Positions 47,201 to 60,345 of a DNA stretch of 64,000 nucleotides are shown here, in pieces. Numbering within the stretch: the first letter of the stretch is position 1; each line of letters starts with the position of its first letter. The notes under the pieces are model-generated. The model had not been told where the DNA came from. It did not search any database and was given only the letters and a program-made list of their open reading frames with translations. Both the position numbers and the translations under genes were made by a program. The DNA comes from Alitta virens (Eukaryota > Annelida > Polychaeta > Phyllodocida > Nereididae), in the NCBI GenBank assembly GCA_932294295.1, contig OW028580.1, positions 10,383,374-10,447,373 on the forward strand. The letters are read 5' to 3'.

Positions 47201-50200
47201 GAAGTACATTTAGCAGTGAGATGCTAGACTCACAGGCCGCACCGATGAAGTAGTAAATTAGGTCCACTTAGCAGAGCCAATGAGAGGCAGAGGACGAAGC
47301 GTGCATTATGATAGCCACGTGGGGCACTCGTGCGTAGCGGGGTCAAGGCCGTTGTAGAGGGCCAGGATGCTGACAAGAAAACAAACGACAACAACGCAAC
47401 ACCGAAGTGAAATACTCTATTATAGCGTTTTGGAACGACGCGGCACAGTTAAATTATCAAGAGTACACAAAAATGTAGGAAGTGCATTTAGCAGTGAGAT
47501 GGCAGACTCACAGGCAGCGCCGATGAAGCAGTAAGTTAGGTCCACTTAGCACAGCCAATGAGAGGCACAGGACGAAGCGTGCATTATGATAGCCACATGG
47601 GGCACTCGTGCGTAGCGGGATCAAGGCCGTTGTAGAGGGCCAGGATGCTGACAAGAAAACAAACGACATCAACGAAACACCGAAGTGAAATACTCTATAG
47701 TAGGCTCAGGGAACGCCGTTGCACAGTTAAATTAACAAGAGTACACAAAAATGTAGGAAATACATTTATCAGTGAGATGCCATACTCACAGGCGGCGCCG
47801 ATGAAGTAGTAAGTTAGGTCCACTTAGCACAGCCAATGAGAGGCAGAGGACGAAGCGTGCATTATGATAGCCACGTGGGGCACTCGTGCGTAGCAGGGTC
47901 AAGGCCGTTGCAGAAGGCCAGGATGCTGACAAGAAAACAAACGACAACAAAGCAACACCGAAGTGAAATACACTATAGTAGGCTCATGGAACGATGTTGC
48001 ACAGTTAAATTATCAAGAGTACACAAAAATGTAGGAAGTGCATTTAGCAGTGAGATGCTAGACTCACAGACCAAGCCGATGAAGTAGTAATTTAGGTCAA
48101 CTTAGCACAGCCAAAGAGAGGCACAGGACGAAGCGTGCATTATGATAGCCACGTGGGGCACTCGTGCGTATCGGGGTCAAGGCCGTTGCCGAGGGCCAGG
48201 ATGCTGACAAGAAAACAAACGAAAACAACGCAACACCGAAGTGAAATACTCTATAGTAGGCTCATGGAACGTCGTTGCACAGTTAAATTATCAAGAGTAC
48301 ACAAAAATGTAGGAAGTACATTTAGCAGTGAGATGCTAGACTCACAGGCCGCACCGATGAAGTAGTAAATTAGGTCCACTTAGCAGAGCCAATGAGAGGC
48401 ACAGGACGAAGCGTGCATTATGATAGCCACGTGGGGCACTCGTGCGTAGCGGGGTCAAGGCCGTTGTAGAGGGCCAGGATGCTGACAAGAAAAAAAACGA
48501 CAACAACGCAACACCGAAGTGAAATACACTATAGTAGGCTCATGGAACGATGTTGCACAGTTAAATTATCAAGAGTACACAAAAATGTAGGAAGTGCATT
48601 TAGCAGTGAGATGCTAGACTCACAGACCGCGCCGATGAAGTAGTAATTTAGGTCCACTTAGCACAGCCAAAGAGAGGCAGAGGACGAAGCGTGCATTATG
48701 ATAGCCACGTGGGGCACTCGTGCGTAGCGGGGTCAAGGCCGTTGCACAGGGCCAGGATGCTGACAAGAAAACAAACGACAACAAACCAACACCGAAGTGA
48801 AATACACTATAGTAGGCTCATAGAACGATGTTGCACAGTTAAATTATCAAGAGTACACAAAAATGTAGGAAGTGCATTTAGCAGTGAGATGCTAGACTCA
48901 CAGACCAAGCCGATGAAGTAGTAATTTAGGTCAACTTAGCACAGCCAAAGAGAGGCACAGGACGAAGCGTGCATTATGATAGCCACGTGGGGCACTCGTG
49001 CGTAGCGGGGTCAAGGCCGTTGTAGAGGGCCAGGATGCTGACAAGAAAACTAATGACAACAACGCAACACCGAAGTTAAATACTCTATAATTGCCTTTTG
49101 GAACGACGTGGCACAGTTAAATTATCAGGACTACACAAAAATGTAGGAAGTACATTTAGCAGTGAGATGCCAGACTCACAGGCAGCGCCGATGAAGCAGT
49201 AAGTTAGGTCCACTTAGCACAGCCAATGAGAGGCAGAGGACGAAGCGTGCATTATGATAGGCACGTGGGGCACTCGTGCATAGCGAGGTCAAGGCCGTTG
49301 TAGAGGGCCAGGATGCTGACAAGAAGACAAACGTCAAAAACGCGACACCGACGTGAAATACTCTATTATAGCGTTTTGGAACGACGTGGCACAGTTAAAT
49401 TATCAGGACTACACAAAAATGTAGGAAGTACATTTAGCAGTGAGATGCTAGACTCACAGGCCGCACCGATGAAGTAGTAAATTAGTTCCACTTAGCAGAG
49501 CCAATGAGAGGCAGAGGAGGAAGCGTGCATTATGATAGCCACGTGGGGCACTCGTGCGTAGCGGGGTCAAGGCCGTTGTAGAGGGCCAGGATGCTGACAA
49601 GAAAACAAACGAAAACAACGCAACACCGAAGTGAAATACTCTATAGTAGGCTCATGGAACGTCGTTGCACAGTTAAATTATCAAGAGTACACAAAAATGT
49701 AGGAAGTACATTTAGCAGTGAGATGCTAGACTCACAGGCCGCACCGATGAAGTAGTAAATTAGGTCCACTTAGCAGAGCCAATGAGAGGCAGAGGACGAA
49801 GCGTGCATTATGATAGCCACGTGGGGCACTCGTGCGTAGCGGGGTCAAGGCCGTTGTAGAGGGCCAGGATGCTGACAAGAAAACAAACGACAACAACGCA
49901 ACACCGAAGTGAAATACTCTATTATAGCGTTTTGGAACGACGTGGAACAGTTAAATTATCAGGAGAACACAAAAATGTAGGAAGTACATTTAGCAGTGAG
50001 ATGCCAGACTCACAGGCCGCACCGATGAAGTAGTAAATTAGGTCCACTTAGCAGAGCCAATGAGAGGCAGAGGACGAAGCGTGCATTATGATAGCCACGT
50101 GGGGCACTCGTGCATAGCGAGGTCAAGGCCGTTGTAGAGGGCCAGGATGCTGACAAGAAGACAAACGACAACAACGCAACACCGAAGTGAAATACTCTAT

Positions 50201-51170
50201 TATAGCGTTTTGGAACGACGCGGCACAGTTAAATTATCAAGAGTACACAAAAATGTAGGAAGTGCATTTAGCAGTGAGATGCTAGACTCACAGGCCACGC
50301 CGATGAAGTAGTAAGTTAGGTCCACTTAGCACAGCCAATGAGAGGCAGAGGACGAAGCCTGCATTATGATAGCCACGTGGGGCACTCGTGCGTAGCGGGG
50401 TCAAGGCCGTTGCAGAGGGCCAGGATGCTGACAAGAAAAAAAACGACAACAACGCAACACCGAAGTGAAATACACTATAGTAGGCTCATGGAACGATGTT
50501 GCACAGTTAAATTATCAAGAGTACACAAAAATGTAGGAAGTGCATTTAGCAGTGAGATGCTAGACTCACAGACCGCGCCGATGAAGTAGTAATTTAGGTC
50601 CACTTAGCACAGCCAAAGAGAGGCAGAGGACGAAGCGTGCATTATGATAGCCACGTGGGGCACTCGTGCGTAGCGGGGTCAAGGCCGTTGCACAGGGCCA
50701 GGATGCTGACAAGAAAACAAACGACAACAAACCAACACCGAAGTGAAATACACTATCGTAGGCTCATAGAACGATGTTGCACAGTTAAATTATCAAGAGT
50801 ACACAAAAATGTAGGAAGTGCATTTAGCAGTGAGATGCTAGACTCACAGACCAAGCCGATAAGTAGTAATTTAGGTCAACTTAGCAGAGCCAAAGAGAGG
50901 CACAGGACGAAGCGTGCATTATGATAGCCACGTGGGGCACTCGTGCGTAGCGGGGTCAAGGCCTTTGTAGAGGGCCAGGATGCTGACAAGAAAACTAATA
51001 ACAACAACGCAACACCGAAGTTAAATACTCTATAATTGCCTTTTGGAACGACGTGGCACAGTTAAATTATCAGGACTACACAAAAATGTAGGAAGTACAT
51101 TTAGCAGTGAGATGCTAGACTCACAGGCAGCGCCGATGAAGCAGTAAGTTAGGTCCACTTAGCACAGCCA
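44223..51170 (+). repeat. HOR mosaic, 25 monomers
   Basis: Order: A, B, C, G, I, P, J, R, M, N/G, I, P/B, C2, Q, G2, L, M, N, S/G, I, P, J, R, M, N. The I, P, J, R, M, N string occurs in full at the 3' end and near the 5' end, where its N carries a G-type tail. N/G (46724) and S/G (49226) both end in the ATTAGTTCC tail normal for G, and both are followed by I, the usual successor of G. Two copies of the 1-bp deletion are present, in the 46447 and 50616 monomers. Confidence 0.85.
46724..47279 (+). repeat. Two adjacent mixed monomers, N/G and I with M patch
   Basis: 46724-47001 has the N body with a G tail (GGCCGCACC, ATTAGTTCC). 47002-47279 is an I monomer that carries TTGCACAGG, a marker of M, in place of TTGTAGAGG. 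Two neighbouring irregular monomers suggest conversion or repeated crossover at this junction. Confidence 0.78.
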
Positions 51171-54100
51171 ATGAGAGGCAGAGGACGAAGCGTGCATTAT
51201 GATAGCCACGTGGGGCACTCGTGCGTAGCGGGGTCAAGGCCGTTGCAGAGGGCCACACTGCTGACAAGAAAACAAACGACAACAACGCGACACCGAAGTG
51301 AAATACTCTATTATAGCGTTTTGGAACGACGTGGCACAGTTAAATTATCAGGACTACACAAAAATGTAGGAAGTACATTTAGCAGTGAGATGCCAGACTC
51401 ACAGGCCGCACCGATGAAGTAGTAAATTAGGTCCACTTAGAAGAGCCAATGAGAGGCAGAGGACGAAGCGAGCATTATGATAGGCACGTGGGGCACTCGT
51501 GCATAGCGAGGTCAAGGCCGTTGTAGAGGGCCACACTGCTGACAAGAAAACAAACGACAACAACGCGACACCGAAGTGAAATACTCTATTATAGCGTTTT
51601 GGAACGACGTGGCACAGTTAAATTATCAGGACTACACAAAAATGTAGGAAGTACATTTAGCAGTGAGATGCCAGACTCACAGGCCGCACCGATGAAGTAG
51701 TAAATTAGGTCCACTTAGAAGAGCCAATGAGAGGCAGAGGACGAAGCGAGCATTATGATAGGCACGTGGGGCACTCGTGCATAGCGAGGTCAAGGCCGTT
51801 GTAGAGGGCCAGGATGCTGACAAGAAGACAAACGACAACAACGCAACACCGAAGTGAAATACTCTATTATAGCGTTTTGGAACGACGCGGCACAGTTAAA
51901 TTATCAAGAGTACACAAAAATGTAGGAAGTGCATTTAGCAGTGAGATGGCAGACTCACAGGCAGCGCCGATGAAGCAGTAAGTTAGGTCCACTTAGCACA
52001 GCCAATGAGAGGCACAGGACGAAGCGTGCATTATGATAGCCACATGGGGCACTCGTGCGTAGCGGGATCAAGGCCGTTGTAGAGGGCCAGGATGCTGACA
52101 AGAAAACAAACGACAACAACGAAACACCGAAGTGAAATACTCTATAGTAGGCTCAGGGAACGCCGTTGCACAGTTAAATTAACAAGAGTACACAAAATTG
52201 TAGGAAATACATTTATCAGTGAGATGCCAGACTCACAGGCGGCGCCGATGAAGTAGTGAGTTAGGTCCACTTAGCACAGCCAATGAGAGGCAGAGGACGA
52301 AGCGTGCATTATGATAGCCACGTGGGGCACTCGTGCGTATCGGGGTCAAGGCCGTTGCCGAGGGCCAGGATGCTGACAAGAAAACAAACGAAAACAACGC
52401 AACACCGAAGTGAAATACTCTATAGTAGGCTCATGGAACGTCGTTGCACAGTTAAATTATCAAGAGTACACAAAAATGTAGGATGTACATTTAGCAGTGA
52501 GATGCTAGACTCACAGGCCGCACCGATGAAGTAGTAAATTAGGTCCACTTAGCAGAGCCAATGAGAGGCAGAGGAGGAAGCGTGCATTATGATAGCCACG
52601 TGGGGCACTCGTGCGTAGCGGGGTCAAGGCCGTTGTAGAGGGCCAGGATGCTGACAAGAAAACAAACGACAACAACGCAACACCGAAGTGAAATACTCTA
52701 TTATAGCGTTTTGGAACGACGTGGAACAGTTAAATTATCAGGAGTACACAAAAATGTAGGAAGTACATTTAGCAGTGAGATGCTAGACTCACAGGCCGCA
52801 CCGATGAAGTAGTAAATTAGGTCCACTTAGCAGAGCCAATGAGAGGCAGAGGAGGAAGCGTGCATTATGATAGCCACGTGGGGCACTCGTGCGTAGCGGG
52901 GTCAAGGCCGTTGTAGAGGGCCAGGATGCTGACAAGAAAACAAACGACAACAACGCAACACCGAAGTGAAATACTCTATTATAGCGTTTTGGAACGACGT
53001 GGAACAGTTAAATTATCAGGAGTACACAAAAATGTAGGAAGTACATTTAGCAGTGAGATGTTAGACTCACAGGCAGCACCGATGAAGTAGTAAATTAGGT
53101 CCACTTAGCAGAGCCAATGAGAGGCAGAGGACGAAGCGTGCATTATGATAGCCACGTGGGGCACTCGTGCATAGCGAGGTCAAGGCCGTTGTAGAGGGCC
53201 AGGATGCTGACAAGAAGACAAACGACAACAACGCAACACCGAAGTGAAATACTCTATTATAGCGTTTTGGAACGACGCGGCACAGTTAAATTATCAAGAG
53301 TACACAAAAATGTAGGAAGTGCATTTAGCAGTGAGATGCTAGACTCACAGGCCACGCCGATGAAGTAGTAGGTTAGGTCCACTTAGCACAGCCAATGAGA
53401 GGCAGAGGACGAAGCCTGCATTATGATAGCCACATGGGGCACTCGTGCGTAGCGGGATCAAGGCCGTTGTAGAGGGCCAGGATGCTGACAAGAAGACAAA
53501 CGACAACAACGCAACACCGAAGTGAAATACTCTATTATAGCGTTTTGGAACGACGCGGCACAGTTAAATTATCAAGAGTACACAAAAATGTAGGAAGTGC
53601 ATTTAGCAGTGAGATGGCAGACTCACAGGCAGCGCCGATGAAGCAGTAAGTTAGGTCCACTTAGCACAGCCAATGAGAGGCACAGGACGAAGCGTGCATT
53701 ATGATAGCCACATGGGGCACTCGTGCGTAGCGGGATCAAGGCCGTTGTAGAGGGCCAGGATGCTGACAAGAAAACAAACGACATCAACGAAACACCGAAG
53801 TGAAATACTCTATAGTAGGCTCAGGGAACGCCGTTGCACAGTTAAATTAACAAGAGTACACAAAAATGTAGGAAATACATTTATCAGTGAGATGCCATAC
53901 TCACAGGCGGCGCCGATGAAGTAGTAAGTTAGGTCCACTTAGCACAGCCAATGAGAGGCAGAGGACGAAGCGTGCATTATGATAGCCACGTGGGGCACTC
54001 GTGCGTAGCAGGGTCAAGGCCGTTGCAGAAGGCCAGGATGCTGACAAGAAAACAAACGACAACAAAGCAACACCGAAGTGAAATACACTATAGTAGGCTC

Positions 54101-55340
54101 ATGGAACGATGTTGCACAGTTAAATTATCAAGAGTACACAAAAATGTAGGAAGTGCATTTAGCAGTGAGATGCTAGACTCACAGACCAAGCCGATGAAGT
54201 AGTAATTTAGGTCAACTTAGCACAGCCAAAGAGAGGCACAGGACGAAGCGTGCATTATGATAGCCACGTGGGGCACTCGTGCGTATCGGGGTCAAGGCCG
54301 TTGCCGAGGGCCAGGATGCTGACAAGAAAACAAACGAAAACAACGCAACACCGAAGTGAAATACTCTATAGTAGGCTCATGGAACGTCGTTGCACAGTTA
54401 AATTATCAAGAGTACACAAAAATGTAGGAAGTACATTTAGCAGTGAGATGCTAGACTCACAGGCCGCACCGATGAAGTAGTAAATTAGGTCCACTTAGCA
54501 GAGCCAATGAGAGGCACAGGACGAAGCGTGCATTATGATAGCCACGTGGGGCACTCGTGCGTAGCGGGGTCAAGGCCGTTGTAGAGGGCCAGGATGCTGA
54601 CAAGAAAAAAAACGACAACAACGCAACACCGAAGTGAAATACACTATAGTAGGCTCATGGAACGATGTTGCACAGTTAAATTATCAAGAGTACACAAAAA
54701 TGTAGGAAGTGCATTTAGCAGTGAGATGCTAGACTCACAGACCGCGCCGATGAAGTAGTAATTTAGGTCCACTTAGCACAGCCAAAGAGAGGCAGAGGAC
54801 GAAGCGTGCATTATGATAGCCACGTGGGGCACTCGTGCGTAGCGGGGTCAAGGCCGTTGCACAGGGCCAGGATGCTGACAAGAAAACAAACGACAACAAA
54901 CCAACACCGAAGTGAAATACACTATAGTAGGCTCATAGAACGATGTTGCACAGTTAAATTATCAAGAGTACACAAAAATGTAGGAAGTGCATTTAGCAGT
55001 GAGATGCTAGACTCACAGACCAAGCCGATGAAGTAGTAATTTAGGTCAACTTAGCACAGCCAAAGAGAGGCACAGGACGAAGCGTGCATTATGATAGCCA
55101 CGTGGGGCACTCGTGCGTAGCGGGGTCAAGGCCGTTGTAGAGGGCCAGGATGCTGACAAGAAAACTAATGACAACAACGCAACACCGAAGTTAAATACTC
55201 TATAATTGCCTTTTGGAACGACGTGGCACAGTTAAATTATCAGGACTACACAAAAATGTAGGAAGTACATTTAGCAGTGAGATGCCAGACTCACAGGCAG
55301 CGCCGATGAAGCAGTAAGTTAGGTCCACTTAGCACAGCCA
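51171..55340 (+). repeat. HOR unit, 15 monomers, distant copy of 880-5049
   Basis: Order: D, E, F, C, G, H, H', J, K, C2, Q, G2, L, M, N. This is exactly the order of the last 15 monomers of unit 1. Every corresponding monomer lies 50,291 bp downstream. Shared rare markers include GCGAGCATTATG in E and F, ACAAAATTG in C, GATGTTAGAC in H' and TAGTAGGTTAGG in J. A private difference is GGATGTACAT near 52481 in G. Confidence 0.9.
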
Positions 55341-58300
55341 ATGAGAGGCACAGGACGAAGCGTGCATTATGATAGCCACGTGGGGCACTCGTGCGTAGCG
55401 GGGTCAAGGCCGTTGCAGAGGGCCACACTGCTGACAAGAAAACAAACATCAACAACGCGACACCGAAGTGAAATACTCTATTATAGCGTTTTGGAACGAC
55501 GTGGCACAGTTAAATTATCAGGACTACACAAAAATGTAGGAAGTACATTTTGCAGTGAGATGCCAGACTCACAGGCCGCACCGATGAAGTAGTAAATTAG
55601 GTCCACTTAGAAGAGCCAATGAGAGGCAGAGGACGAAGCGTGCATTATGATAGGCACGTGGGGCACTCGTGCATAGCGAGGTCAAGGCCGTTGTAGAGGG
55701 CCAGGATGCTGACAAGAAGACAAACGACAACAACGCAACACCGAAGTAAAATACTCTATTATAGCGTTTTGGAACGACGCGGCACAGTTAAATTATCAAG
55801 AGTACACAAAAATGTAGGAAGTGCATTTAGCAGTGAGATGGCAGACTCACAGGCAGCGCCGATGAAGCAGTAAGTTAGGTCCACTTAGCACAGCCAATGA
55901 GAGGCACAGGACGAAGCGTGCATTATGATAGCCACATGGGGCACTCGTGCGTAGCGGGATCAAGGCCGTTGTAGAGGGCCAGGATGCTGACAAGAAAACA
56001 AACGACAACAACGAAACACCGAAGTGAAATACTCTATAGTAGGCTCAGGGAACGCCGTTGCACAGTTAAATTAACAAGAGTACACAAAAATGTAGGAAAT
56101 ACATTTATCAGTGAGATGCCAGACTCACAGGCGGCGCCGATGAAGTAGTAAGTTAGGTCCACTTAGCACAGCCAATGAGAGGCAGAGGACGAAGCGTGCA
56201 TTATGATAGCCACGTGGGGCACTCGTGCGTATCGGGGTCAAGGCCGTTGCCGAGGGCCAGGATGCTGACAAGAAAACAAACGAAAACAACGCAACACCGA
56301 AGTGAAATACTCTATAGTAGGCTCATGGAACGTCGTTGCACAGTTAAATTATCAAGAGTACACAAAAATGTAGGAAGTACATTTAGCAGTGAGATGCTAG
56401 ACTCACAGGCCGCACCGATGAAGTAGTAAATTAGTTCCACTTAGCAGAGCCAATGAGAGGCAGAGGAGGAAGCGTGCATTATGATAGCCACGTGGGGCAC
56501 TCGTGCGTAGCGGGGTCAAGGCCGTTGTAGAGGGCCAGGGTGCTGACAAGAAAACAAACGAAAACAACGCAACACCGAAGTGAAATACTCTATAGTAGGC
56601 TCATGGAACGTCGTTGCACAGTTAAATTATCAAGAGTACACAAAAATGTAGGAAGTACATTTAGCAGTGAGATGCTAGACTCACAGGCCGCACCGATGAA
56701 GTAGTAAATTAGGTCCACTTAGCAGAGCCAATGAGAGGCAGAGGACGAAGCGTGCATTATGATAGCCACGTGGGGCACTCGTGCGTAGCGGGGTCAAGGC
56801 CGTTGTAGAGGGCCAGGATGCTGACAAGAAAACAAACGACAACAACGCAACACCGAAGTGAAATACTCTATTATAGCGTTTTGGAACGACGTGGAACAGT
56901 TAAATTATCAGGAGAACACAAAAATGTAGGAAGTACATTTAGCAGTGAGATGCCAGACTCACAGGCCGCACCGATGAAGTAGTAAATTAGGTCCACTTAG
57001 CAGAGCCAATGAGAGGCAGAGGACGAAGCGTGCATTATGATAGCCACGTGGGGCACTCGTGCATAGCGAGGTCAAGGCCGTTGTAGAGGGCCAGGATGCT
57101 GACAAGAAGACAAACGACAACAACGCAACACCGAAGTGAAATACTCTATTATAGCGTTTTGGAACGACGCGGCACAGTTAAATTATCAAGAGTACACAAA
57201 AATGTAGGAAGTGCATTTAGCAGTGAGATGCTAGACTCACAGGCCACGCCGATGAAGTAGTAAGTTAGGTCCACTTAGCACAGCCAATGAGAGGCAGAGG
57301 ACGAAGCCTGCATTATGATAGCCACGTGGGGCACTCGTGCGTAGCGGGGTCAAGGCCGTTGCAGAGGGCCAGGATGCTGACAAGAAAAAAAACGACAACA
57401 ACGCAACACCGAAGTGAAATACACTATAGTAGGCTCATGGAACGATGTTGCACAGTTAAATTATCAAGAGTACACAAAAATGTAGGAAGTGCATTTAGCA
57501 GTGAGATGCTAGACTCACAGACCGCGCCGATGAAGTAGTAATTTAGGTCCACTTAGCACAGCCAAAGAGAGGCAGAGGACGAAGCGTGCATTATGATAGC
57601 CACGTGGGGCACTCGTGCGTAGCGGGGTCAAGGCCGTTGCACAGGGCCAGGATGCTGACAAGAAAACAAACGACAACAAACCAACACCGAAGTGAAATAC
57701 ACTATCGTAGGCTCATGGAACGATGTTGCACAGTTAAATTATCAAGAGTACACAAAAATGTAGGAAGTGCATTTAGCAGTGAGATGCTAGACTCACAGAC
57801 CAAGCCGATGAAGTAGTAATTTAGGTCAACTTAGCACAGCCAAAGAGAGGCACAGGACGAAGCGTGCATTATGATAGCCACGTGGGGCACTCGTGCGTAT
57901 CGGGGTCAAGGCCGTTGCCGAGGGCCAGGATGCTGACAAGAAAACAAACGAAAACAACGCAACACCGAAGTGAAATACTCTATAGTAGGCTCATGGAACG
58001 TCGTTGCACAGTTAAATTATCAAGAGTACACAAAAATGTAGGAAGTACATTTAGCAGTGAGATGCTAGACTCACAGGCCGCACCGATGAAGTAGTAAATT
58101 AGGTCCACTTAGCAGAGCCAATGAGAGGCACAGGACGAAGCGTGCATTATGATAGCCACGTGGGGCACTCGTGCGTAGCGGGGTCAAGGCCGTTGTAGAG
58201 GGCCAGGATGCTGACAAGAAAAAAAACGACAACAACGCAACACCGAAGTGAAATACACTATAGTAGGCTCATGGAACGATGTTGCACAGTTAAATTATCA

Positions 58301-60345
58301 AGAGTACACAAAAATGTAGGAAGTGCATTTAGCAGTGAGATGCTAGACTCACAGACCGCGCCGATGAAGTAGTAATTTAGGTCCACTTAGCACAGCCAAA
58401 GAGAGGCAGAGGACGAAGCGTGCATTATGATAGCCACGTGGGGCACTCGTGCGTAGCGGGGTCAAGGCCGTTGCACAGGGCCAGGATGCTGACAAGAAAA
58501 CAAACGACAACAAACCAACACCGAAGTGAAATACACTATAGTAGGCTCATAGAACGATGTTGCACAGTTAAATTATCAAGAGTACACAAAAATGTAGGAA
58601 GTGCATTTAGCAGTGAGATGCTAGACTCACAGACCAAGCCGATGAAGTAGTAATTTAGGTCAACTTAGCACAGCCAAAGAGAGGCACAGGACGAAGCGTG
58701 CATTATGATAGCCACGTGGGGCACTCGTGCGTAGCGGGGTCAAGGCCGTTGTAGAGGGCCAGGATGCTGACAAGAAAACTAATGACAACAACGCAACACC
58801 GAAGTTAAATACTCTATAATTGCCTTTTGGAACGACGTGGCACAGTTAAATTATCAGGACTACACAAAAATGTAGGAAGTACATTTAGCAGTGAGATGCC
58901 AGACTCACAGGCAGCGCCGATGAAGCAGTAAGTTAGGTCCACTTAGCACAGCCAATGAGAGGCAGAGGACGAAGCGTGCATTATGATAGGCACGTGGGGC
59001 ACTCGTGCATAGCGAGGTCAAGGCCGTTGTAGAGGGCCAGGATGCTGACAAGAAGACAAACGTCAAAAACGCGACACCGACGTGAAATACTCTATTATAG
59101 CGTTTTGGAACGACGTGGCACAGTTAAATTATCAGGACTACACAAAAATGTAGGAAGTACATTTAGCAGTGAGATGCCAGACTCACAGGCCGCACCGATG
59201 AAGTAGTAAATTAGGTCCACTTAGAAGAGCCAATGAGAGGCAGAGGACGAAGCGTGCATTATGATAGGCACGTGGGGCACTCGTGCATAGCGAGGTCAAG
59301 GCCGTTGTAGAGGGCCAGGATGCTGACAAGAAAACAAACGACAACAACGAAACACCGAAGTGAAATACTCTATAGTAGGCTCAGGGAACGCCGTTGCACA
59401 GTTAAATTAACAAGAGTACACAAAAATGTAGGAAATACATTTATCAGTGAGATGCCAGACTCACAGGCGGCGCCGATGAAGTAGTGAGTTAGGTCCACTT
59501 AGCACAGCCAATGAGAGGCAGAGGACGAAGCGTGCATTATGATAGCCACGTGGGGCACTCGTGCGTAGCAGGGTCAAGGCCGTTGCAGAAGGCCAGGATG
59601 CTGACAAGAAAACAAACGACAACAAAGCAACACCGAAGTGAAATACACTATAGTAGGCTCATGGAACGATGTTGCACAGTTAAATTATCAAGAGTACACA
59701 AAAATGTAGGAAGTGCATTTAGCAGTGAGATGCTAGACTCACAGACCAAGCCGATGAAGTAGTAATTTAGGTCAACTTAGCACAGCCAAAGAGAGGCACA
59801 GGACGAAGCGTGCATTATGATAGCCACGTGGGGCACTCGTGCGTAGCGGGGTCAAGGCCGTTGCACAGGGCCAGGATGCTGACAAGAAAACAAACGACAA
59901 CAAACCAACACCGAAGTGAAATACACTATAGTAGGCTCATAGAACGATGTTGCACAGTTAAATTATCAAGAGTACACAAAAATGTAGGAAGTGCATTTAG
60001 CAGTGAGATGCTAGACTCACAGACCAAGCCGATGAAGTAGTAAATTTAGGTCAACTTAGCACAGCCAAAGAGAGGCACAGGACGAAGCGTGCATTATGAT
60101 AGCCACGTGGGGCACTCGTGCGTAGCGGGGTCAAGGCCGTTGTAGAGGGCCAGGATGCTGACAAGAAAACTAATGACAACAACGCAACACCGAAGTTAAA
60201 TACTCTATAATTGCCTTTTGGAACGACGTGGCACAGTTAAATTATCAGGACTACACAAAAATGTAGGAAGTACATTTAGCAGTGAGATGCCAGACTCACA
60301 GGCAGCGCCGATGAAGCAGTAAGTTAGGTCCACTTAGCACAGCCA
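55341..60345 (+). repeat. HOR unit, 18 monomers with 1-bp insertion (5,005 bp)
   Basis: Order: A, B, C, G, I, P, J, R, M, G2, L, M, N, S, U, Q, M', N. The first part matches 44223 onward, and its opening six monomers also match unit 2. The last nine monomers match 14502-17003. It is therefore a join of two lineages, with the switch around the M and G2 monomers (57565-57864). One extra A at about 60042 lengthens the unit by 1 bp. Confidence 0.88.
60039..60050 (+). other. 1-bp insertion in M' tail
   Basis: TAGTAAATTTAGG is present where other copies have TAGTAATTTAGG. This is unique in the window and makes the register shift of +1 between 59789 and 60346. Confidence 0.9.
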
